Assembly (NCBI GenBank): GCA_022760475.1 | Contig: JALEFZ010000034.1 | Location: 1-42,765, forward strand | From: Bacteroidia bacterium | GTDB lineage: Bacteria; Bacteroidota; Bacteroidia; J057 | DNA length: 42,765 nt | Direction of reading: 5' to 3' | In this document: positions 8,101-18,800 of the stretch, in pieces | Layout: each line of letters starts with the position of its first letter | How positions within the stretch are numbered: position 1 is the stretch's first letter | Made by a program: the position numbers and the translations under genes | Notes under the pieces: generated by a model | Seen by the model: the letters and a program-made list of their open reading frames with translations, nothing else | Database searches by the model: none | Told to the model about the DNA's origin: nothing

Positions 8101-8982
8101 TTAGAAGAGATAGTTAACAGTTATTCCCAAACGGTCGCCGGAGAGGATTTCACCCTTGGCATACTCCTGGTACAAAGGCTTTCTATACCTGATACCGATG
8201 CTTAGCTGTGAGAAAAAGGCGTCTACACCTGCAGTAAGCAATGCAGCTTTCCCACCACTCTGGGAATGGATAAAGCCATCTTCATGATCCTTCCCCAGCC
8301 ATTCATATTCTGCCCCTATTGAGGGCATCAACGTGAGCTTGCCGATTCTTTTTCGCTGAAAGAAAAGTAGGCTGCTGCTCGACTGGTCTCCAAAGAAATA
8401 CCCATTGCTGGATGAAATGCTTTTCTGGAAGGAAGATTGCAAACTGATTCCCACTTTCCCCAACTGAAGTTGATAGTTCAGAAATGCTTGCAGATCGTAA
8501 GTCCCTGTACCTAATTGGAAATGGGCGGGTAACTCGCCCGACTCCCCTATTTGGCTTCTGCCAGTAGCCAGTTTTGTACCTATTCCCAACCAAAGTTGAT
8601 GATGCTTACCCAAACCACTGGTATCAACGACTTCAAAAAGCCTTCTCTGAATCAATAAGTTGGCATCCCCAATCCCCCTTGTTCTGGGATCATTGTTGCT
8701 GCCCGTCCTGCTTAATTGCCTGAAGGGTAAACTTCCAAGAAGTTGGGTCTTGGGTCCCAGGTACATCCTGAACCTTAGTTCGATAGAAGCCATTTCATCA
8801 ATGGTTTCGTAGCTTGGATAAGCGAAACTGAGGTAGCTATACCTTAGACCTATGAAATTATTATGGAATTGAGGGATGATGCTAGGATTGATCAAGCCTG
8901 ACCCACATCCACATATATCACAGGCCTTTGTGTGTGCTTGCAACATGAGGGTTGCAAGCAAAATCAAAAGAATTTTTTTCAT
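8101..8982 (-). CDS. Predicted outer-membrane beta-barrel protein with N-terminal CDICGCG motif
   Basis: 293 residues. The signal peptide (about 1-20) is followed at once by ACDICGCGSG, a Cys cluster suited to Cu(I) binding. The rest is rich in alternating hydrophobic and polar strands with Gly/aromatic turns (FIGLRYSYLSF, IELRFRMYLG, GIRYRKPLY) and ends in LGITVNYLF, a terminal aromatic typical of outer-membrane barrels. Similar proteins are found beside MbnP/MbnH-type genes in Bacteroidota. It is the second gene of the minus-strand copper set, just 12 bases ahead of the next. A role in metal passage or sensing at the outer membrane is inference. Confidence 0.7.
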   Translation of the reverse strand: MKKILLILLATLMLQAHTKACDICGCGSGLINPSIIPQFHNNFIGLRYSYLSFAYPSYETIDEMASIELRFRMYLGPKTQLLGSLPFRQLSRTGSNNDPRTRGIGDANLLIQRRLFEVVDTSGLGKHHQLWLGIGTKLATGRSQIGESGELPAHFQLGTGTYDLQAFLNYQLQLGKVGISLQSSFQKSISSSNGYFFGDQSSSSLLFFQRKRIGKLTLMPSIGAEYEWLGKDHEDGFIHSQSGGKAALLTAGVDAFFSQLSIGIRYRKPLYQEYAKGEILSGDRLGITVNYLF

Positions 8983-9118
8983 GAATTTGGTTTTTCACCA
9001 ATAAATGGTGGTCAAAATGAATAATAAGCGCTAGGCCATGGTGAAATGTCAAGAGATCCAAGCACAGAATGCTGAATCAGCTTTACTCAAGAATTTGACG
9101 CATGTAAAAGGAGATGCG

Positions 9119-9493
9119 CTAGGCGCGAAACTGGGGAGGGGGTATTTCCAGGTTTTTGAAGCCATGAAGGGCTTGGCAGTTGAAGGAATTCCAATGAAGC
9201 TCTCCGGATTTCTCACATCCTAAAAAGGCAACATTTACTGGAAGGATCTCAGGAATTTCTTCATCGGCATTGATGATGATTTGGTTTAAAGGGCTTTCTT
9301 TTTCTGCCCTTTCCTGAATTCTTTGCATTAGGACACATTGTCCTTTACAAGCCAACTCTGGCAGGTCCTTGTTGACACAAAGTATTTCTGAATAATAGGT
9401 GTAATTAGCCGCATAATCCAATAGGGGCATCAATGGCCTGTATAAGGCAAAGATGTATAAACCTAATAGAAGTATGGACAATATGCGCTTCAC
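9119..9493 (-). CDS. Small Cys-rich membrane-anchored protein, copper-associated
   Basis: 124 residues. One N-terminal hydrophobic segment (about 3-24) is followed by CVNKDLPELACKGQCVL (39-55), a spaced Cys set (C-x9-C-x3-C) that recurs in a small uncharacterised Bacteroidota family near copper-uptake and copper-protein genes. The C-terminal part carries one more Cys (near residue 93) and ends in a Pro-rich tail. It is the first gene of the minus-strand series that leads to MbnP and MbnH, with about 136 bases to the next gene, so it may be the operon leader or separately expressed. The molecular function is unknown. Confidence 0.6.
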   Translation of the reverse strand: MKRILSILLLGLYIFALYRPLMPLLDYAANYTYYSEILCVNKDLPELACKGQCVLMQRIQERAEKESPLNQIIINADEEIPEILPVNVAFLGCEKSGELHWNSFNCQALHGFKNLEIPPPQFRA

Positions 9494-9541
9494 ATCTTAA
9501 ATATATGGAATTTTATTTTACAAAAGACTGACCAAAATCAA

Positions 9542-9571
9542 GCCTGGCCTAAAATTATTCAGACCAGGCTA
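9542..9571 (-). terminator. Hairpin downstream of lepA
   Basis: Inverted repeat AGCCTGG...CCAGGCT (7 bp, 16-base loop), 41 bases past the lepA stop. On the minus strand it is followed by a T-rich stretch. It sits between lepA and the copper gene set, as expected for a transcript end. Confidence 0.5.
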
Positions 9572-9611
9572 GCATTATATTGAAAAGTAATTTATCAGCA
9601 ATTACTATTTT

Positions 9612-11399
9612 CTAGTCCAATTTTAATACTGCATGAAAGGCTGATTGTGGAACTTCCACTGAACCCACCTGGCGCATGCGCTTTTTACCCTTTTTCTGCT
9701 TTTCGAGAAGCTTCCTCTTACGGGTGATATCTCCACCATAGCACTTGGAGGTTACGTCCTTTCGCAGGGCTTTTACGGTTTCACGTGCGACAACCTTGGT
9801 ACCAATAGCCGCCTGGATTGCCACCTCGTATTGCTGGCGCGGGATCAATTCCTTTAATTTCAAACAGATTTTCTTACCAAACTCATGGGCTTTATCTCTG
9901 TGAATCAAGGCTGAAAGGGCATCAACCTGATCTCCATTTAGGAGAATATCCAGTTTGACCAATTTGGATTGCTGGAAACCAATCATCTCATAGTCGAAGG
10001 AAGCATATCCCCTGGAAATGGTTTTCAGCTTATCAAAGAAGTCAAATACTACCTCTGCCAATGGAATTTCGAAGACCAGTTCTACCCTATCGGTGGTGAT
10101 ATAATTTTGGTTTTGGAACCTGCCACGCTTCTCCATTGCCAGTTCCATGATCTTACCAATGTAGTCAGTTTTGGTAATGATTTGTGCCTTGATGAAGGGT
10201 TCTGACATGCTGTTGATTCGGGTGGATTCCGGCAGTTCAGAGGGAGAATTGATATCTACTTCTTCGCCATCTGTAAGGGTTGCTTTGAATCCTACGTTGG
10301 GAACTGTGGTGATCACAGTCATGTTGAATTCTCTTTCAAGCCTTTCCTGGATGATTTCCATGTGAAGCATTCCCAGGAAGCCAGCACGAAATCCGTAACC
10401 GAGGGCTGCGGAAGTTTCAGGGGAATATACCAGGGAAGCATCGTTTAATTTCAATTTATCCAAAGAGTCCCTGAGTTCTTCGAAATCTTCAGAATCCACA
10501 GGATAAATTCCTGCAAATACCATGGGTTTCACTTCCTGGAAACCTTGTATTGCCTCTTCTGTAGGAGATTCTTTTAACGTAATGGTATCCCCTACCTTAA
10601 CTTCGGTCAGGTTTTTGATACCTGCCACCATGTAACCCACACTACCGGTTTCGATCTCAGCCATGGGAAACTGATCCAACCTTAGCACTCCACATTCATC
10701 TACCTGATACTCTGCGTTGGTCGACATGAATTTGACGTTGTCTTTTTTCTTCATGACTCCGTCGAAGATCCGGAAATAGACAATAGTACCCCTGTAAGGG
10801 TTGAATACCGAATCAAATACAAGCGCCTTCAAAGGGGCGTTAGGTTTGCCTTCCGGCTCGGGGATGACATCTACGATTCTCTCAAGGATATCCTGGATAC
10901 CGATTCCATTTTTGGCACTTGCCAGGATGATATCGTCAGGATCGCAGCCGATCATGTCTACAATTTCTTCACTTACCTCATCGATCCTCGCAGATGGAAG
11001 GTCAATTTTATTCAATACCGGAATAATTTCCAGGTCATGTTCAATTGCCAGGTAAAGGTTGGAGATGGTTTGTGCTTCAATTCCCTGTGCAGCATCTACA
11101 ACCAACAAGGCTCCTTCACAAGAGGAAATTGCCCTCGATACCTCGTAGGAAAAATCAACGTGTCCTGGTGTATCAATAAGGTTTAGGGTGTATTTCTTGT
11201 TTTCTTTTTCAAAATACATCTGAATGGCATGGCTCTTAATCGTAATGCCCTTCTCTCGTTCCAAGTCCATGCTATCCAGCACCTGATTCATCATCTCACG
11301 CTCGGTAAGCGTAGAGGTATGCTCAAGCATCCTGTCGGCAAGGGTGCTTTTTCCGTGGTCGATGTGAGCGATGATACAGAAGTTTCTAATGTGATCCAT
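9612..11399 (-). CDS. lepA: Translation elongation factor 4 (LepA)
   Basis: 595 residues, the usual size. GTPase motifs are clear: G1 AHIDHGKST near residue 10, switch/G2 region EREKGITI, G3 DTPGH, G4 NKID. EF-G-like domains follow, then the LepA-specific C-terminal domain with [23 protein letters not shown] split over about 555-577. LepA binds the ribosome and affects translocation or 30S assembly. It is a single gene here, with a likely promoter just upstream and a hairpin downstream. ATG at 11399 gives the canonical [18 protein letters not shown] start. Confidence 0.98.
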   Translation of the reverse strand: MDHIRNFCIIAHIDHGKSTLADRMLEHTSTLTEREMMNQVLDSMDLEREKGITIKSHAIQMYFEKENKKYTLNLIDTPGHVDFSYEVSRAISSCEGALLVVDAAQGIEAQTISNLYLAIEHDLEIIPVLNKIDLPSARIDEVSEEIVDMIGCDPDDIILASAKNGIGIQDILERIVDVIPEPEGKPNAPLKALVFDSVFNPYRGTIVYFRIFDGVMKKKDNVKFMSTNAEYQVDECGVLRLDQFPMAEIETGSVGYMVAGIKNLTEVKVGDTITLKESPTEEAIQGFQEVKPMVFAGIYPVDSEDFEELRDSLDKLKLNDASLVYSPETSAALGYGFRAGFLGMLHMEIIQERLEREFNMTVITTVPNVGFKATLTDGEEVDINSPSELPESTRINSMSEPFIKAQIITKTDYIGKIMELAMEKRGRFQNQNYITTDRVELVFEIPLAEVVFDFFDKLKTISRGYASFDYEMIGFQQSKLVKLDILLNGDQVDALSALIHRDKAHEFGKKICLKLKELIPRQQYEVAIQAAIGTKVVARETVKALRKDVTSKCYGGDITRKRKLLEKQKKGKKRMRQVGSVEVPQSAFHAVLKLD

Positions 11400-11453
11400 G
11401 TATATTATTTATACTTAAGCTCATAAAATTACAAAACCCCTACGAGTCTTTCT

Positions 11454-11461
11454 CAAAATTA
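11454..11461 (-). promoter_or_regulatory. Possible -7 element of lepA
   Basis: On the minus strand the bases read TAATTTTG, a match to the Bacteroidota -7 consensus TAnnTTTG, 55 bases upstream of the lepA ATG. No TTG at the usual 17-23 base spacing was seen, so it is a half match. Confidence 0.35.
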
Positions 11462-11542
11462 AAGAGATTTTCCTCAAAAAACTTATTATGAAGCCGATTG
11501 TTAATACTTCAAATAGAAAAAAATGAATAATTTATTTTGATT

Positions 11543-12010
11543 ATGAATAAGGATTTTTTCAAACAAAATATACACAGTTTTACTGGCTTGTTGGTCCTCC
11601 TGATTGGCATAATCCCTGGCTCTATGAAAGCACAAAGAAGTTTGGCAAATTTTCGATGGAAAAACAGGCTGGTGTTGATCCACTCGACCCATAATGACCC
11701 CAAAGCCCAGAATCAATTGGATAACTTACTAAAGCTGGAAAAGGAATTGGAGGATAGGGACATGGTCATACTGTTTTTAGACTCTCAGTTAAAAACCGTT
11801 GAGGTAAAATTTGGGTCTCCTCCCCTACCCCTGGATTATGCGGCCATTTTGGACGAATACAAGCTTGATCCTTATTATTTATATGTGGTATTGGTAGGTA
11901 AAGATGGAGGGGCAAAAATGCACAAGAACAGGGTAGTAGATCCATGGCAGATCTTCGCCTTGATTGACAAGATGCCTATGAGGAGGGCCGAGATGGAAAA
12001 TGAGAATTAA
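11543..12010 (+). CDS. Secreted DUF4174-like protein
   Basis: 155 residues from ATG 11543; a TTG two codons upstream is less likely. A signal peptide (about 1-29, ending SMKAQ) is followed by LANFRWKNRLVLIHS, then LEDRDMVILFLD and the segment LYVVLVGKDGGAKMHKNR. This pattern matches DUF4174, a thioredoxin-like fold without the CxxC motif that is found in secreted or periplasmic proteins. The molecular function of the family is not established. It stands alone between lepA (divergent) and the RHS locus, with 461 bases before the next gene. Confidence 0.8.
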   Translation: MNKDFFKQNIHSFTGLLVLLIGIIPGSMKAQRSLANFRWKNRLVLIHSTHNDPKAQNQLDNLLKLEKELEDRDMVILFLDSQLKTVEVKFGSPPLPLDYAAILDEYKLDPYYLYVVLVGKDGGAKMHKNRVVDPWQIFALIDKMPMRRAEMENEN

Positions 12011-12076
12011 AAAGGTAAGAATTATGTAACGAAATACATAATAATTCCAGCTCCTACATTTTTTTTTCATTAATAC

Positions 12077-12107
12077 TTGTATTAAATGATCAGTCAATCT
12101 ATATTTG
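12077..12107 (+). promoter_or_regulatory. Bacteroidota-type promoter (TTG-N20-TATATTTG)
   Basis: TTG at 12077-12079 and TATATTTG at 12100-12107 are spaced by 20 bases, a full match to the TTG-N17-23-TAnnTTTG consensus of Bacteroidota housekeeping sigma factor promoters. Transcription would run toward the RHS genes, starting near 12114. Confidence 0.55.
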
Positions 12108-12205
12108 CTTTAGCACAAGTAGTACAACCACTGAAGGCATAATCCCTTCCGATTTATTGTAATTTCAAAACTGGTCTCATTCCAAGAGATTAGCATACCG
12201 CTATG

Positions 12206-12297
12206 TTTTCAATTGTTAAGTTTCGGTGGAGCTGAGTTTCAGCTCCATGGCAAGATTATAATATCAGTTAAACATCGGTATCCGGTTTTCAATTGTT
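12206..12297 (+). repeat. Direct repeat TTTTCAATTGTT, two copies 80 bases apart
   Basis: Identical 12-mers at 12206-12217 and 12286-12297, each containing the palindrome CAATTG. They flank the leader hairpin. Paired sites like this may bind a regulator or may be chance in AT-rich DNA. Confidence 0.4.
12227..12247 (+). other. Leader hairpin
   Basis: TGGAGCTGA-GTT-TCAGCTCCA: a perfect 9-bp stem with a 3-base loop and no T-run after it. It is therefore better read as an RNA structure in the leader, or a protein-binding palindrome, than as a terminator. Confidence 0.45.
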
Positions 12298-12471
12298 TCC
12301 AGCGAATGCATTGTCACTTGTTGGCCAGGGGAGTTACGACCTTTTTGAATTGAATTTTCGCGCAACCACATTTTTCTGGTATTCCATAGTAGGACAACCA
12401 AACGTATTCTTATTGATGCTAATAGATCAATAAGCTTGAATCATTATTTAATAACCATTTAAGTATTACCC

Positions 12472-15400
12472 ATGAAACACAAGTTTTTTATGGCGGTGTT
12501 CCTCGTGCTTTTTGCTAGCTCAGGAATATGCCAAGACCCAGGCGATGACAACAACAGCCACTTGTTGCCTGATGTGATTCCACCATCGCCCACAGCAGCA
12601 TCACTAGGTACCTACGGAGACATGTCCATTGGAATGTTTACGGGGACCATTTCACCCAATGTTCCGATTTACGAAGTAAAGAGCGGATCACTTACACTTC
12701 CGATTAATTTATCCTATTTCAGTACAGGCACCAAGGTAGATCAGGTCGCTTCCTGGGTTGGAACTGGCTGGTCATTGAATTGCGGTGGTGTCATTTCAAG
12801 GATCATGAAAGGTAAGCCTGATGAAGCACCTACGGGTTACTGGCAAATGTACACAGAAGTCATTGGATATAATGACCCAAATCTGGTATTTGATCCCACT
12901 CCCTACCTGGATAGCAATGCAGATCCAGACAAGGCTAGGAGAATTGCAGAAGGGAATAATGAGTATCAGCCAGACATTTTTACCTACAATTTCAATGGGA
13001 TGTCTGGGAAATTTTTCATTGATCCTGGGAGCAAAACGGTGTATACCATTCCTTACAGCGATTTACTCATTGAGTATGACGATTTGAACCTTACCTGGTT
13101 TAAGGCGACCACCTCCACGGGGGTACAGTATTTCTTCGAAAATGTGGAAACGACTACCAGTGAAACTGTAGTTAGCAATTCTCCTAACTCCTCTCAACCA
13201 GAAGTGTTTAACAGCAGTTGGTACCTCAGCAGGATTGTTTCAGCTGATGAGATTGACGAAATCACCATTGAGTACAAACAAAATGTTATCAACCAACCCG
13301 TATCTCGATCTGAAACAGATTACTATCCCTCCACGGCAAATAGCCAATGCCCCAGCAAGTCCAAGGAAGTAAAAATATCATTAACCACAGTGGACGTATT
13401 GTACCCTGAGAGAATTATTAGCAGAAATGAAGAGGTTATACTCAATTCATCCAAGACCCGACTTGATTTACTCCAAGACTACAAACTGGATGATATAGAG
13501 GTTCTTCGGAATAACATTCTGATCAGTAAGGTTGCCCTCACATACAACTACTTTACCCCTAACCATGCCTCCTCCGGATATTTTACTGGGGTAAATACCA
13601 ATGGAATTGATCCCGCTCAAAGGTTGCGATTAGATCGTGTGGATTTCCTTGGGGATGGTACAGGACAGGACAATTTTTACGAATTCACTTATGATGCGAC
13701 CCCAGTACCTTATATGGGATCCTATGCTGTAGATTCATGGGGTTACTATAATGGAAAGACAGGAAATACAAGCCTTCTAAAAGAGACCACAGTAAATGGT
13801 TCTACCTGGGCAGGAGCAGATAAATCTGCAGATCCCAATTTTGCGCGAGCTGGTATCCTGACCAAGATTAAATACCCAACCAAAGGCAGTAGTGAATATG
13901 TGTATGAAGGAAATCTGGACGAATCAGGAAATCCTGTGGGAGGCCTTAGAATTGCTCAAATAAAGAACTTTGATCACTCAGGCAATTCTAATCAGTTACT
14001 GAGAACCAGGTATTTTTCTTATTCTAATGGAGTAACTCAAGAGGTACCGACCTATTTATATGATAGCCATAACTATGTGATTGAGAATAACACGGTAACC
14101 AATAACGGAACTACATATCAACTACCTGTAATTGTTGGCGAGTGTTGGTACACTACCCGAACTTCCTCAGCCAATGCTGATATGACTTATTCGGCAGGTA
14201 GTACCGTCGGTTATCCTGAAGTAACGGAACTGAGTGGCCCAAATGGGGAGTTTGGGAAGAAGGTATACTATTACAATACCAGCAAAGATCCAAGGGTATT
14301 GCTTCCTCCCTATCCTTATAGGTCAGACAAAAGTTACCAACGAGGCCTTTTGGAAAAGGAGGAAACCTACCTTGCTCATAATCAATCTGGGACTATCACG
14401 CATACGCTCCAGGCTGAGAAAGTAGTCACCTATAATGATTTTAAAAATACTGATCCCGAGGCTGTGTTAAGAGGGGTTCAAATTACCTTCAGGAAAAAAT
14501 CTCCTTACATAAATAGCCCTAGTACAGAGTATTATGTAGAGCCATATGTCATGACTTCCCAGTGGGTTTACCCAATCAGGGAAGTAACCACAAATTATGA
14601 TGATCCAGTTCATCCATTCATCACGATGACTTCATATTCCTACAAGGGAGACAATCACATTTATCCAGTCAGGACAGAGACGGTAAACAGTGACGGAAGA
14701 ACCCACATTTCCCAAGTAAAATATCCTACAGATTACCTCGAATCCCTTCCAGTGGGAAATACCTCTGATATAACCTTCCAAGACTTAATCGACTTAAATA
14801 TGATCTCTATGCCAATTGAAACACAATCCTGGTATGGGGAAAATGGAACAGAGTTTATCACCAACAGCAGCGTAACCAGTTTTGAAGATGTAGCTAATCC
14901 AGGTGCTCAAGCGAAGGTGATTCGTCCCAATGAAGTGAGTTTATTGGAAATCTTGAACCCAATTGCAGCTGCCAGTTTTTCCCAACCTACCAATCCAGAT
15001 GGCAAGTTTTCAAGTTTCTTCCCTTCTTCTTCAAATTATGTTGAAAAGGTCGATTACATCTACGATCCTGTGAATGGACTAAGATGGGAAGAACGCATCG
15101 TCGATGGAATTACGTCATCTTACCTTTGGGATGAGGAACGCTTCCTTCCAGTTGCAAAATGTATCAATGCTGAAAGAGCCGAATTTGCTTATACAAGTTT
15201 TGAAAGAGAAAATCCAACTTCCTACAGTGGAGATCCAACTAACCCTAATAATGTCAGCAATGTATTTGTAGATGGAGGTTGGGAAATTGTACGGAATGCA
15301 GCAGGTGGATGGGTTACCAATGAGGACCAACTAAAAACAGGCCTTAGGGGTTTTCATATCCAACCAGAAAATTACAGGTTCTTGAGGCTCCAAGGCTTAC

Positions 15401-15795
15401 CAGCAGGGGAATATGTGGTATCTTTTTGGTATCAGGGTGGGGAAATTGAGCTCTCTTCATCAACCCAAGCTACCCAAAGTACTTTTGTGGCAAATCAAAC
15501 CCCTCCCAATGCCATGACCTACAAAGAATTCCAGATTACAGGCGGAGCACCCATTTCCCTTGAGCTTCACGCTGCACTTGGCAACTGGAACACCTTCATA
15601 GACGAAGTCAGGATTCATCCTGTGGACGCCCAAATGTCTACCATTTGTTACGATGAAGCCTTGAGAATCCACACGATGACCGACATCAACAATTCCCCTT
15701 CTTATTACATCTACGATGAGTTTGGAAGGCTTGAATTTGTACGTGATTGGGAAGGAAACTTTGTCCAAAGACTTGAATACAATTACAAAGACTAA
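12472..15795 (+). CDS. Large secreted RHS/YD-type protein, first of the pair
   Basis: 1107 residues. The signal peptide (about 1-20, ending GICQ) is followed by an N-terminal beta region with GDMSIGMFTGTISPNVP, LPINLSYFSTG and GTGWSLNCGG, a signature of Bacteroidota RHS-associated proteins. The middle is beta-rich YD-like sequence. Near 960-1070 lies a jelly-roll-like segment (FLRLQGLPAGEYVVSFWYQ ... FIDEVRIHP). It ends with YYIYDEFGRLEFVRDWEGN and LEYNYKD. It lacks both the RHS core and a T9SS sorting tail. The next gene, 29 bases on, carries the RHS core, and this two-gene order (N-terminal partner, then DUF6443/RHS) recurs in the phylum. A surface or secreted role is likely; the export route is unknown. 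Confidence 0.8.
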   Translation: MKHKFFMAVFLVLFASSGICQDPGDDNNSHLLPDVIPPSPTAASLGTYGDMSIGMFTGTISPNVPIYEVKSGSLTLPINLSYFSTGTKVDQVASWVGTGWSLNCGGVISRIMKGKPDEAPTGYWQMYTEVIGYNDPNLVFDPTPYLDSNADPDKARRIAEGNNEYQPDIFTYNFNGMSGKFFIDPGSKTVYTIPYSDLLIEYDDLNLTWFKATTSTGVQYFFENVETTTSETVVSNSPNSSQPEVFNSSWYLSRIVSADEIDEITIEYKQNVINQPVSRSETDYYPSTANSQCPSKSKEVKISLTTVDVLYPERIISRNEEVILNSSKTRLDLLQDYKLDDIEVLRNNILISKVALTYNYFTPNHASSGYFTGVNTNGIDPAQRLRLDRVDFLGDGTGQDNFYEFTYDATPVPYMGSYAVDSWGYYNGKTGNTSLLKETTVNGSTWAGADKSADPNFARAGILTKIKYPTKGSSEYVYEGNLDESGNPVGGLRIAQIKNFDHSGNSNQLLRTRYFSYSNGVTQEVPTYLYDSHNYVIENNTVTNNGTTYQLPVIVGECWYTTRTSSANADMTYSAGSTVGYPEVTELSGPNGEFGKKVYYYNTSKDPRVLLPPYPYRSDKSYQRGLLEKEETYLAHNQSGTITHTLQAEKVVTYNDFKNTDPEAVLRGVQITFRKKSPYINSPSTEYYVEPYVMTSQWVYPIREVTTNYDDPVHPFITMTSYSYKGDNHIYPVRTETVNSDGRTHISQVKYPTDYLESLPVGNTSDITFQDLIDLNMISMPIETQSWYGENGTEFITNSSVTSFEDVANPGAQAKVIRPNEVSLLEILNPIAAASFSQPTNPDGKFSSFFPSSSNYVEKVDYIYDPVNGLRWEERIVDGITSSYLWDEERFLPVAKCINAERAEFAYTSFERENPTSYSGDPTNPNNVSNVFVDGGWEIVRNAAGGWVTNEDQLKTGLRGFHIQPENYRFLRLQGLPAGEYVVSFWYQGGEIELSSSTQATQSTFVANQTPPNAMTYKEFQITGGAPISLELHAALGNWNTFIDEVRIHPVDAQMSTICYDEALRIHTMTDINNSPSYYIYDEFGRLEFVRDWEGNFVQRLEYNYKD

Positions 15796-15824
15796 TCATC
15801 AGCACAAGCATTTAGAAAACAATC

Positions 15825-18800
15825 ATGCAAAAAATATATTTCTCATTGGTCAGCTTACTGCTGTTCAGCATAGCAGGCCATGCCCAAAATTGGGGAAATC
15901 AAAACTATGTGGTCAGTACCACAGCTCGGGTGAAGGTCCAAACTCAGGCTGAGTTGGAAGGGCTTACCAGCAAAGAAGACAAAGTCGTAACTATCCAGTA
16001 CTTTGATGGATTGGGTAGATTGATTCAGGAAGTAGATTGGAAAAGCTCACCATCGGGCAAGGATGTCATTGTACCGCACGAATACGATGGTCTAGGTAGG
16101 GAGGCGAAGAAATATTTACCATTTACCACGACCTTTAACAATGACTTTTTGACCAATGCCACCGCAGAACAATTTTCGTTCTACAATTCGGCAACTCCAG
16201 TTGATCATGCACAGGACATGGCTCCCTTTTCCTTGGCTCAGTTCGAGGCATCTCCTTTAAACCGTGTCATTGAACAAGGTCATCCAGGAATGGTTTGGCA
16301 ACCTGATCCTTCCCATGAAGGTCGCAAAGACAATGGCGAACACACAAGTATCATGTATCATAACAATGATTATGGTGAGGGGGCAAACGCCTTTATCCGT
16401 GAGCAACTTAATGCCACTGTTTCAGCCCTACCAGAAGATGCAACATTGGGTTCTCCAACGGTCGAATATGCTCCAGGAATGCTCTACCTAAATGGAGCTC
16501 AGAACGAGAACGGAAGTTTTACCTTTACCTTTAGTGATAGACTGGGCAGAACCATTAAATCAGTAGCCTTGATTGAGGCTGGTTCTCAGCCTGAGAACCA
16601 TAAATTGGCAACCACAGTAAATGTTTATGACCATTTTGGTAGACTAAAATATTTAATTCAGCCTGAGGGATGGGAATTGGTAGAAACCGATAATGCTTTA
16701 ACTCAGATTGTCCTGGATGACTATACTTTTCACTACGAATATGATGATAGAGGAAGAGTAATTGGCAAGAAGGTTCCAGGAGCAGACTGGGTTTATACCG
16801 TCTACAACGATCGCGACCTCCCAATTTATACCCAGGAGGGAGCACAGCGTGAGAAAAATGAGTGGTCATTTATCAAATATGACAACTTGAATAGACCCAT
16901 CATCACTGGTGTTGTCAGCAGAAATGTGAGCAGGACCAATCTTCAAGCTGAAGTAGATGTTTTCGCCGGCCCCTTTTTTGAGGAAAAAGCTGACAATACG
17001 GCTCGGGATATGACCAATGAAGAGGTCGAAGGCTATACCAACCTTTCTTTGCCTTTGCTTTCGAACAATGGCGATGCTACGGTTTATTCGGTAAGCTATT
17101 ACGATGATTATGATTTTGATCAAAGTGGAAACATTACAGGACACGAAACAGGAAAGCCGAATAATGCTTCAGATAGAACCAGGGGGATGGTAACCGGCAT
17201 TAAGGTCAGGGTATTAAATCCAGATGATGATATGCCAGTTTGGATGTGGACCACTACCTTTTATGACGATTGGGGAAGGGAATTAAAAACCCTTTCGGAC
17301 AACCAATTTCATAGAAATGGGACAACTTCCTATGGCAGGCACAACCGTCGAGATCAAGTTACACATGGATATAACTTTGTTGGGGAAAAAACAAAAACTA
17401 CCCACAGGCACATACGTCCTGATGGAGATGATTATTTGACCACAACCAATTACCTGCTTGACCACAGAGGAAGAATTATTCGTGAGAATGAGCAATTTAG
17501 GGATGACAATACTGTGATTGGAAAAGACCAGATAGCCTATTACGAATACAATGAATTGGGACAGATGGTTGCAGAAAAACTTGGTCCGGAAAACAATAGC
17601 GGTGACAACCCTCTTCAGGAGGTAAATTACGACTATAATATTCGTGGATGGTTAACCCATATAAATAAGGATGATGATGATTGTGTTTCTAAGGCAGACC
17701 TTATTCCTCCATCTCCAATTACGGACCTTGTAGTTTCAACTGGAGCTTCCAATGGCAATCCTTCTGGACGTGTGCAGTGGACATTTACGGCTCCCGGTGA
17801 TGATGGCATGACAGGTGGAAACGTGAATACCATCCAGGTTTGTTTTGGTTTTGACCCCTCTTTTAAGGATAGTTCAAGAAAGGGAGTAGACGTTTTGGAA
17901 TATAGAACCAATGTAGTTTTCCATCAAACTACTGCAGGCCAACAATATTCTTTCTCCTGGCCTGGATTCCAGTATGGACCTTATCCCAATACACTTACCT
18001 ATTTTGCTCTGAGAACCATAGACGATGCCGGAAATATATCTCCTTTTTCAAATGTAGTTACCTTTACTCCACTTCAAGATGTGATTTCGACACCTTTTGA
18101 GGATGCGGAGCCTTACAACTATACCATTGATCCCTGTCAGTCCTGTGAAGATCGTCCAGGTACCGCCTTGGAAATCAAGGTAAATAGTTGGCAAGTTACC
18201 TTTGATTTGGCTACCAATGGTGCGGGGGATCAACTCCTTGAATATACCGTTGCAGACCAGAGAGACCTGATGACCTATAAGCCAAGTGCCAATGGTATCG
18301 TCGCTGTAGATGTTTCCGACAATTTTACAGGCTCAGTGGTCATTGACCCCAATTACCAGTCTCAAACTATGCCAGAGATTTTTGCTTTACAGAGTTATAC
18401 AGCTGGTATTTTGCCTCCATACTCCTTTACATATAAAGACAATCCAGGCTTTGATGGATCTGAATTGTTCAACTCCGTAAGAAAAACAGTAGAGGATGCC
18501 ATTGCCTATCTGGGCTTCGATGCCACCATTTCACAAGAAGTAGTTGAGGACATCACAACCATTTATTTCCGACACATTCGCGATGACATGGCAGCAGGGG
18601 GAAACATGGATTTGTTTTCGATGAAATTGAGCTATAATGAAGGTTTCGAAGAGATCAATGCCAATGCCGTAGGTCAATACAATGGCAATATTTCTGGCAT
18701 GGCATGGAGAGGCCCAACCAATTGTACATGGAAGGGCTATGGCTATCAATATGATCCATTGAATAGGGTTACAAACGCCCATTATGGCATAAACACAGGT

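Larger units (their letters stand above)
12011..12471. other. Long non-coding leader upstream of the RHS pair
   Basis: A 461-base stretch without a coding frame. It holds a good promoter near its left end, two copies of a 12-base repeat and a compact hairpin, each listed separately. If transcription starts near 12114, the first RHS mRNA has an untranslated leader of about 360 bases, long for this genome. Confidence 0.5.
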
